Source: Pezicula radicicola
Taxonomy: Eukaryota > Ascomycota > Leotiomycetes > Helotiales > Dermateaceae
DNA: 64,000 bases
Direction: 5' to 3'
NCBI GenBank assembly: GCA_003008705.1
Contig: PDUO01000008.1
Coordinates: 310,001-374,000, forward strand
Made by a program: the position numbers and the translations under genes. The notes under the pieces are model-generated. The model was not told the origin of the DNA. It searched no databases and worked only from the letters and a program-made list of their open reading frames with translations. This document shows, one piece after another, positions 56,570 through 64,000 of the stretch (positions are counted from its first letter, which is position 1; each line of letters starts with the position of its first letter).

Positions 56570-56870
56570 CCAGGCCCTAGCGCCAAGCCAGGATACAAGA
56601 AGAGGACACGGACGAAATAGAAGGAGAAACGGACACCTCTAATAGTAATATAGAGGAGGAGTAGAAAGGAGGGAACTAAGGGGACGTACAACTACTAAAT
56701 AGTACCTTTTTATTTATTTTAACTCTAGGCCCGACCTATAATGTCCCTTAGTATACATTACAATACATTACCATCCTGTATTTTCTATAGTATAGTTAGG
56801 AGGGGGAAACCCCCCCTAACCGTCCTACTATAGTCTTCGACTTATATAGGACGTTAAAAGGAGCAATAAT
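56570..56870. other. Less-mutated GC patch with a strong hairpin
   Basis: Within AT-saturated DNA this stretch keeps normal composition (GAAACCAGGCCCTAGCGCCA, then purine-rich sequence readable as TRPQRQARIQEEDTDEIEGE). At 56795-56820 GTTAGGAGGGGG pairs with CCCCCCCTAAC across AAA. It could be an untouched part of copia-3 or an unrelated insertion; no TSD found. Confidence 0.35.
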
Positions 56871-57339
56871 AATAGAGAGTCTATAGAGTATATATTACTT
56901 CCATATATTAGCTAGAAGCTACTTTTAACTTATTGTTTAATACCTAAGTAACTAAACCTAAGGAAGTTAATATAAAAACTTTAAATTAGTGTCTAAAATA
57001 ATAAATTAATAATCTAATAAGAGGTCTTAAATTTATAAAACTTAATATAGATACCCTTAAATTAATTACTTTTATAAATACTTTATTTACTAATAATAAG
57101 GATCTATTATTATAGATTAATTATATACTTATACTAGTAGATACTATAAGAAAGGTTAATATCCTCTATTAGACTTTAATTAATTAAGTATAAGAGAGTT
57201 ATAAGAAGTATTCTAGTTATAAAACTATATAGGATAGCTTATAGTTTTAATATTATAGTAGTAGTTAAATCTACTATTAATAAGATACTATCTATTATAA
57301 TACTATTAATTATTTATATAGACTTAGAATTACTCTTTA

Positions 57340-58345
57340 ACTACTATACTGCCTATAGGTAGGGTGCTTAAACTAGGCTCTAAGCGGCTCTAAGCCTACT
57401 CTAACCTAGTTTAGTATAGGCTTCAATCTAATCTAAGCTGTTTTAAGCCTAGCTCCGATCCGATCGGAGCTAGTTCTACCCTATACATAGTATCTATAAT
57501 ACCTTTAGACACTCTGATTAGTTTAAGGGTTACTAAGGATTACTAGTAATTATTATTTACTTAGAGACTTTTTTATCTATAAGGTACTAGTCTTATAATT
57601 ATAATAGTCCCCTAGGGGTAGTTTTTAGTAAAATATTTAAATCTTCTATTAGATCTTTTTTAGTATTACTATTTATAAAGCTATAAGCTAAGCGAGTTTA
57701 GTTATATAACCTAAAAAAGACTAAAATTAATTTTTAGTATTAATTCTTATTAGTATCAATTAAGTAGTTTATACTATCTTATATTAGTTTAGATTAGTTC
57801 CTTTTAATTAGATAAGTTATAAGAGGTTTATAACTTCAAAACTAATAAGTCTTATAATTAGCTTACTAATAATAATATAAATAAAATACTTTATAGTATA
57901 ATAGTCTTATAATAATAAAAATTACCTTTATAGGTTTATAAGTTATTTAGATATTAAATTATTTAATAACTTTTATAAACTATACTTAATTCTTAGGTTT
58001 AAAGAAGATTATAAACTTCTTATTATAAATCTATTTATTATAAGCTCTATATAAGCTATAAAATTAAACTAAGACTTATATATACTTATATTATATATAG
58101 AGACTATATACTAATAAAAATTACTTAATTAGGCTTAGTAGTTCCTAAGATATTAATATTTAAAGTTAGACCCTATAAGGCCCTATAGCTATAAGGGGCG
58201 TTAGGGGTTAGTTTAGAAATACTTTAAACTACTCTAAACTATAGTCTGAACTAGTCTAAACCGGCCCGAACCGATCTAAACTACTAGGATCCTTAATACT
58301 AGTTTAAGCCTAGTTTAAGTACTTATAGAAGGGTACCTAAGTAGT
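57340..58345 (+). repeat. TIR repeat family, copy C (longest)
   Basis: 1006 bp from ACTACTATACTGCCTATAGG to GAAGGGTACCTAAGTAGT. The ends are imperfect inverted repeats sharing ACTACT and CTTAAACTAGG. Less RIP-mutated than A and B at its tips (it keeps CTCCGATCCGATCGGAGC). Non-coding. Confidence 0.6.
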
Positions 58346-59459
58346 CTATTAATATTATTCTTCCTTATTAAGGGTCTTTTATAATATCTAAGATACTAGT
58401 AATCTTTCTTTCTTTTATATAAAGTATCTATAGGCTTATAAAAAGTCTTATAGATTCTATACTATTAATTTATCTCTGTTATTAAAGATCTCCTTTATCT
58501 AGTTTTTAAAATTATCTTAAAAATATCCCTATAGTATAATATTATCATAGCTCTACTTCTTATAGAAACTTATATACTATTAAATAAATATATTAATTAC
58601 CTCCTTATTCTTAGTATATTCCTTGTTTATAGGATTAAACTTTTATATTCTTATAGTAGATGATATATTTTCTATAGCTCTATAGTAAAGAATATATATT
58701 TCTAGGTTCTATAGTAGTATCTTTTAATCCTATTAGTTTTATAGGAATAGTATAGATATAAATATCTTCTATTACTTAATATCTATAGTTCTATAATTAT
58801 ATCTTATTAAGTATAATAGAATACTACCTTAAATACTTAATAAGAATATATATAATTTTTACTTATTTGGCTTATTTAAGTCTTCTTAGTACTTTTATAT
58901 AAAGCCTTTTACTTTCTTATAACCCTCTCTAATTGTATAGTATTTCTAGTAACTCTATAGTAGAGTCTCTTCTAATAATACCTTATTATTCTATAATTAA
59001 ATAGTAATGTTTAACTACTAATTAGTATTGGAATTACTAGGGTAAGTATACTTATAAGAATATAAGTAGAACTAATTTATATTATAATAATTAATTATAT
59101 AGAATAGAAATAAATACTATAATCTAAATAGTCCTTGGCTTACTTATAGAACCTTAATAGCTCTATACTATATTCCTAGTACTAACTCTTTCTTTTATTA
59201 TATAGTAGATTATTATCTCTTATTTATAATAACTAGTAATCTTTATAGTATTAGATATACTAATAGTTAGGTTCTATAGTATATAATATAATAACTATAA
59301 GATTTTATAATATAAATAAGTAATAAGAAGGTTTCTAAAGAACTCTTAAAGGTTTTAAATTAAACTAGGATTAGACTTTAATTATATGATTAGATAGTTA
59401 TTTTTAAAATAAACTAAGATTAAACTCTAATTATCTATAAAAGAAACTTCTTACTCTTA
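58346..59459. other. Unclassified RIP-saturated DNA
   Basis: About 1.1 kb of AT-rich sequence. No protein family recognised; stop-dense in all frames. Probably an older transposon fragment. Confidence 0.4.
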
Positions 59460-60046
59460 GTTCTATTATACTATAGTTATAAATATTTGAATTAGTTAAT
59501 ATAACCTTGTATATAAAGATATTATATATATATAATTAATAATAGAGATTATAACATTATAAAATTAAACCTAATGTCTTCTAGATAGGCCTCTATTTAG
59601 CTTAGCTATATCATCTTCTATCTCTCCTATATCTAATTCATCTTAACTATACTCTAGAGAGGTAATTAATTACCTTGTATTTCCCTACCTTTCTAGCTAC
59701 CTTTTGTATAGTACCTATACTCTAGTATAAGTTCTTGGTAGTAACTACCTTTAGTAATACAATTCTCTTAGTAAGGGGGAATTACCTATTAAATAGGCTT
59801 AAATCTAATACTTAAGATAGCCCTAAATTAGTTAATAGTAAGGATATATATAATGATTAAATATATTATTATTAAAGTAAGGTAGAGATTAATACAAGGG
59901 TAATAGATTATTGTATTAATGTAAGGGTAAAAAGTAAGTCTTACTACATTGACTAATATATACTATACTTATATTCGGCTATCTTATTGGTCAATAAGAC
60001 ATTACATTGACTAATTCGAATATTAGCGAGTGTGTTGTAATAGTTC
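59460..60046 (-). mobile_element. 579-bp internally deleted Ginger-like element, RIP-mutated, TSD GTTC
   Basis: The element is 59464-60042 with GTTC at 59460-59463 and 60043-60046. Its left 41 bp (TATTATACTATAGTTATAAA..) differ from the right TIR of the 2.5-kb copy only by C-to-T and G-to-A changes. The right end (..ATATTAGCGAGTGTGTTGTAATA) corresponds to the left TIR. Inside, 59570-59720 matches the 3' end of the transposase gene in reverse and 59750-59960 matches its 5' flank, so the centre of the gene is deleted. Confidence 0.8.
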
Positions 60047-60482
60047 CTTTATTTAGAAATATTTATAATAATATCTTTTATAGATCTTCTTTAACTTTCT
60101 TTCTTCTTAATTTCTTCTTCTTCTTCTTATTTAATTTTATTAATTAAATTATTCTTTCTTAAGATAAGAATAATCTTATCTTATTTTATATTATTATTGA
60201 TAATAATATAGAATTATCTTTTATATCTTTACTTTTTATAATATTATAACTCCTTCTATAAATATTATATAAATAGTTTAATAGTCTATTACTATAGATA
60301 GTAATAATTAGTTATTTTCCTTTATTATAGATAGTAATTATTAGACTTTATAAAATATAGTTATTCTTATAACTCTAAACTAACTTCCTTTCCTAGTTAA
60401 TTATAATAAGTATTAACTTATTCTTCTTATTTATACTTAAAGTATTTCTAATAATAACTACTATTGTTATACTTATAGTAAC
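60047..60482. other. AT-rich flank of the reverse LTR
   Basis: About 435 bp, TTC-rich in places. In minus orientation it follows the LTR end and could be the internal 5' region of a copia element, but no protein is readable. Confidence 0.3.
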
Positions 60483-61151
60483 TATTAGGTTATATGCTAT
60501 AAGTATAGGGTGAAATAGGATAGGTAGGTAGGGTAGGCATAGCCTAAGGTATACTATAAATATAGGGTAGGAGGAGTATTAAATAGAGTAATAGGTAAAA
60601 TAGAGACAATAGTATATATAGAACTAAAGACTTAAATTCGAAGTTATCTATCTACTAAGAAAGAGAGGCTATCTATATATAAAAGGCTAGTTATAAAGAC
60701 TACTATATTTAATATAGACTAAGTTATATAAACTACTAAGTTAGGAAAGCTTTACTTTACTTATAAAATACTAGTAAAATAAAACAGTATAAAATAAAAT
60801 ATATATTATAAGTATATATATAGTTGTATAGATTACCTAAATAGTAAACTTATATAAATTACCTTATTTAGTCTACTTAATTAGACCTTATTATTCTTAC
60901 TTAATCTTCCTAAACTAGAAAGCTACTAGTTTAGTTTTCTCCTTCCCTATCTATTCGATTTAGCTAGTTTAAGATCTTATATATACTATTTCTAATAGGG
61001 AAATATATAATACAGAAACTAAGGTTATATAACTAATATAGCTAGAGTTATATACAAAAGTAGTAAATATAGTTATAGGGGTTTAGCGACCACTAAAGGT
61101 CACTATAGCTACAGGGCATTATAGTACATAATTATATTATAAAATACAACA
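60483..61151 (-). repeat. Reverse copy of the copia-associated LTR
   Basis: About 669 bp. The reverse complement matches 37719-38424, from AATACAACA at 61151 (LTR start) to TATTAGGTTATATGCTATAA at 60483 (LTR end). Flanks GTAAC and GGGTA do not match, so no intact target duplication. Confidence 0.65.
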
Positions 61152-61273
61152 GGGTAGAACTAGCTCCCATTGGATCGGAGCTAGGCTTAAAGTAGATTAG
61201 AGCCTAGGTTATAGTAGCTCGGAGCTTAGTTTAATCCTAGTTTAAGCGCTCTACCTATAGGTAGTATAGTAGT
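61152..61273 (-). repeat. TIR repeat family, copy D (fragment)
   Basis: 122 bp homologous in reverse to the first 120 bp of copy C (GATCGGAGCTAGGCTT, then CTACCTATAGGTAGTATAGT). It is cut by the LTR at 61151. Confidence 0.55.
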
Positions 61274-61840
61274 TTAGATAAACTAGATCCTAAATATATC
61301 TCTACACCTAAGAAAAATTAAAATATTAATTTATAGGGCCTTAATACACTAAAGAGCCCTACAGCTATAGAAGGCTTTAGTAAAGTTAGAAACTTCCTTT
61401 ATAGGCTAACTTTAATAGTTTATTTAGTAAGTATCTTTAAGTAGAGGGTATAATAATTTCAATAATTTTTATAATATACTTGCTTATAATAGTATATTAG
61501 AGTTAAAAAGAGACGATTTAAATTATAATCTAGATATAAATCGATAAGTTATAAAAGATTATCCCTTTATATAGTTTAAGGCCGATCCTACAAGGATTTA
61601 GCACCTAGAGAATTCTACTACTAAAAATATATATTTTTTACTGTACACGTCCTAGAACATAGGTAGAGGGGCTATAAGATACACAATGGGATAACTCCAT
61701 ACAAAAAGTTATTATTAAAAACTTATAACCCTTTATAGTTAAAGACCCTAAAACATACAATAAAACTATTAATAGTCCTTATAATGAATTTTAGACTAAG
61801 GCTATATATAATAAATACAATTCCCTAAATATATCTTGTA
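61274..61840 (+). pseudogene. copia-1-family reverse-transcriptase fragment
   Basis: Colinear with 44215-44640 (GATAAACTAGATCC, GGGCCTTAATACACTAAAGA, TAAAGTTAGAAACTTCC), carrying its own insertion of about 120 bp around 61580-61700. Stops and frame breaks throughout. Its right edge abuts the truncated monooxygenase gene exactly where composition changes. Confidence 0.65.
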
Positions 61841-62166
61841 ATAGGAGATGCAGCCTTCGCAACTTTTGGTGTCTGAGTACTATTGAAAGTGCTTATATAC
61901 TGGCGGGAGAGCTGTCGAAGATATAGAGTAGCAATGATGTTTCATAGGCACTTGAGAAATACGAGAAGGTCTTTAGACCACTCTATTAAGGAATGGAAGA
62001 ATTTCCGCCCGGTTTTCCGCAAATTGCATTTCCACAGACTACTTGGGGCGAATGGTTAGGAGACTCTGCATTGTGGTTTGTGAGCAAGACAAGGATGTAC
62101 AAACTTTTCCAGGGCGATTCAGGGATTGACTGGAAACTGCCGTGTTACGATTGGGTAGACATCTGA
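61841..62166 (+). pseudogene. FAD-dependent monooxygenase C-terminal fragment
   Basis: Starts with IGDAAFATFG, the FAD-binding GD motif of flavin monooxygenases, exactly at the edge of the transposon island. After a frame change near 61880 it continues SAYILAGELSKI, ALEKYEKVFRPLY, GMEEFPPGFPQIAFPQTTWG, FVSKTRMYKLFQG and ends at TGA 62164-62166. In-frame stops (TAG, TAG, TAA) interrupt it. The 5' two-thirds are missing, replaced by copia sequence. It is a different subfamily from the cluster monooxygenase at 18607-20250. Confidence 0.7.
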
Positions 62167-62374
62167 GGAAGGGATGGGTGTGAGAGGCTCTCGGGGTAAT
62201 GGGCGAATATTCAGAACGGGTTTCTATGATACCTCTGCTATATACTATGAGACCTGCGTGGAGCGAATAGTTTAGTATATGTAGAGGTAATAGACTAATA
62301 TCAGGGTAAACCTAGAGCTGAAATTTTAGACTGTCTATCTATATGAGTTAAATAGCTACTTATATATATACTAG

Positions 62375-63464
62375 AGTGATTGGGCACGCTGAGCCACTGT
62401 CCATGACTTGGGAACTAGCGTACAGCTTGCTGGAGTAAAAATGCTTCTAGATGAAGGAGCAGTGCGCGAGCTGCACTGAAATAAGGAGGTGAATATACTT
62501 TTGTAATGTGGCAACGGCCACCCATAAATTAAAACAGTATTACAGACTAAACGGGCATACCGGTAATCGGTATGTCGTGAGGGAAAAGTGAGGATAACAG
62601 TTTGCACCTCGGAAGGAGAACACTGTATCGTCGATTTAGAAAAGGGAGACTTGTGGTAATTCCCAGCAGGACATCCTCAATTGCTCCGACGTATGGGCAA
62701 GGGGGGTATTGAATTTCTATTCATCTTTGACGACAGGAATTTTAGCGACTCTTCTACTTTTCTCTTAATGCCTACTGGGGAGTTATAAAAACGCACACAC
62801 AACTAAGCCTGTGCTTTCCAAGAACTTTCGTCTTGCCCTGGGATATTTGATGTCATACTACCAAAGGAGACGTGCATCTTCCAAGGCACCGCCCTACTTG
62901 CTGATGGTAGCGGAAGTTCCAATAACCCAGGACCCTGTAGGATCCAAAGACATTCAAGCATCGATTCGAACACAAAATGCTAGCTCAGGACCCCATCAAA
63001 GTTGGTGGGGGAGGTACACATCACGGACACAAGCAATTTCCCCATTACGAAGACCATCTCTGTAGTTAATGTTATAATCAAACCTGGGGCAATGCGAGAG
63101 ATGCACTAGCACCCGAACGCAGATCAGTGGTCATTGTTCATCTGCGGTCGAGCTCGCACGACTGTGTTTACATCTGGAGAGTCAGCATGGACATTTAACT
63201 TCGTCGCAAGCGACATGGACATCGTTCCCAAGTCCATGGGCCACTATCGAAAATATCAGTGATTTGGAGGAGCTGGAAATGCTTGGGATCTTCCGTGCAC
63301 TGACGTTCGAGGATTCCCCCCTAGATCAATGGCCGAGTAAGAAGCCCTCGAAGCTCGTTGCAAGGCATTTCTTCATGAAGAATGAGAAGCAAGGAGTGGC
63401 ATGCATCGAGGACTTACGTACAGATAAGAAGATTGTTACCAGACGCTCTGGGAGTCTGGAATAA
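62375..63464 (+). pseudogene. Oxalate decarboxylase (bicupin), inactivated
   Basis: The first cupin reads TVHDLGTSVQLAGVKMLLDE then GAVRELH followed by TGA at 62477-62479 where the family has Trp. Later come EGEHCIVDLEKGDLW, a TAA at 62657-62659, FPAGHP, and FLFIFDDRNFSDSSTFLL. The second cupin: [31 protein letters not shown], a TAG at 63107-63109 in place of Trp, HPNADQWS, SGESAWTFNF and PKSMGHY. A frameshift near 63255 leads to the tail ISDLEELEMLGIFRALTF. Both Trp-to-stop changes are G-to-A. Oxalate decarboxylases convert oxalate to formate and CO2 with manganese. This copy cannot make it, and the second metal histidine of cupin 1 is also lost (Asn). Confidence 0.8.
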
Positions 63465-64000
63465 CTTGCGGTGCTGTGATGGGGGGTTGCCGGGCACCAC
63501 TCACTTGATATCCTCCAGCTGCACCTCTATAACTTCCGTATAATGGATGATAGAAAGCTGCTAGAGTGCCCGTTGAAGGAAAATGTTAGTTGCATTTTTA
63601 CAGATGGTGAGATTGATATTTGTTAACCGATTGAACTGTAATAGTGTATCTGATGTTACTCTCCTCTCTTCTATTTTCTCGTGAAAATGTTACTAGTTGT
63701 TATCTCCGGATTTGTGACATGGCAGTTCTAGTGTGCCCCCAGTCTCTCCTTGATACCTCCGTAGATGCTGTTTAATTAGTAACATAAGTTTAGCGACCTA
63801 TGTATATGTACAATGCATACCTTCTGTTGGGGTTGGATACTGGCTTTGCACCTCATTGCCGCTTGGTATAATTAAATTCTTGCTTTCTTGAGGTATCGGA
63901 GCCTGTCCCCGATTGGTTAAGATAGTACGATGGCGTAACATTTTCGAAGTGGCTGTAAGGACTGTCGATGCTGATGAGACCATTGACGATAGCGAGGCTC
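63465..64000. other. Right-edge region, possible 3' exon on minus strand
   Basis: Mostly non-coding. A minus-strand frame at 63983-63798 (MVSSASTVLTATSKMLRH, then PQESKNLIIPSGNE) stays open to the window edge upstream and has a GTATGC donor-like site after PTPTE; it may be an exon of a gene extending beyond 64000. No family recognised. Confidence 0.3.

Larger units (their letters stand above)
53693..57339 (+). mobile_element. Third copia-type relic (copia-3), split by a mariner element
   Basis: A plus-strand reverse transcriptase is recognisable before the insertion (53.7-54.92 kb): AFKKSRLVIQVYNNT, VIKLLYRVLEV.NYQ for the usual VIKPLYGVPEAG, ITLQTNNTLFLTNNNF for the QTDD box and LEEDQLYKVKFLTKE. 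This resembles a fungal copia group with a QTDDTL reverse-transcriptase motif and differs from copia-1 and copia-2. Sequence continues after the mariner at 56491. Frames are full of stops. Confidence 0.62.

Noticed and set aside
29500..61850. Centromere core
   Set aside because: AT-rich RIP-mutated transposons could mark a centromere, but this is also typical of dispersed AT isochores; nothing in the sequence decides it.
1..64000. CRISPR arrays, bacterial operons, rRNA genes
   Set aside because: No regularly spaced direct repeats, no ribosome-binding-site/operon structure and no rRNA sequence; intron-containing fungal genes throughout.

Overview
The window looks like chromosomal DNA of a filamentous ascomycete (Pezizomycotina; the class is not provable from the sequence, Leotiomycetes is a guess). 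The genes have many short introns (45-80 nt) with fungal donors (GTAAGT-like) and branch sites (CTGAC/CTAAC). The families are fungal: Zn2Cys6 regulator, BTB, rhodopsin/SAT4-type membrane protein, OTT_1508-type deaminase. A 32-kb AT-rich block of transposon relics carries C-to-T and G-to-A damage typical of repeat-induced point mutation (RIP).

Layout. (1) 1-13 kb, a sparse and decaying arm: an intact PEBP gene (128-977, minus), a 510-bp non-autonomous transposon (3293-3802), a copia RNase H scrap (about 4.4 kb), a rhodopsin-domain gene with a frameshift (5274-6582, minus), a BTB gene rebuilt from three exons (8511-9585, minus) and a RIP-mutated deaminase pseudogene (10148-12029, minus). (2) 13.0-28.6 kb, a compact catabolic cluster: MFS transporter, carotenoid-oxygenase/stilbene-cleaving-type dioxygenase (one-base frameshift), FAD monooxygenase, gentisate 1,2-dioxygenase, FAH-family acylpyruvate hydrolase, aldehyde dehydrogenase and a 751-aa Zn2Cys6 regulator. 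I rebuilt the exons by hand; six of the seven genes have consistent phases. (3) 29.5-61.84 kb, a nested transposon graveyard: a Tad1-like LINE, three copia-type polyproteins, one LTR family (a solo LTR with TSD and three other copies), a TIR repeat family (about 0.9-1.0 kb), a Tc1/mariner copy with TA TSD, a 125-bp MITE and a Ginger-like integrase-type DNA transposon with 4-bp TSD. (4) 61.84-64 kb: a truncated FAD-monooxygenase tail abutting the transposon island, then an oxalate decarboxylase pseudogene.

How the genes could work together (inference): the transporter imports an aromatic compound, the dioxygenase splits a C=C bond of a stilbene or phenylpropanoid to aromatic aldehydes, the aldehyde dehydrogenase makes the benzoic acid, the flavin monooxygenase hydroxylates it towards gentisate, the dioxygenase opens the ring, the FAH hydrolase releases pyruvate, and the Zn2Cys6 protein regulates the set. 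The gentisate part resembles the gentisate gene cluster described in Candida parapsilosis. The added C=C-cleaving enzyme and aldehyde dehydrogenase are the less expected part.

The other main finding is the Ginger-like family. One nearly intact, visibly unmutated 2.5-kb copy sits in the integrase region of a RIP-destroyed copia element, and two short derivatives lie elsewhere, all with matching 4-bp duplications. All splice sites and reading frames here were read by eye; no alignment, database search or dinucleotide computation was run.
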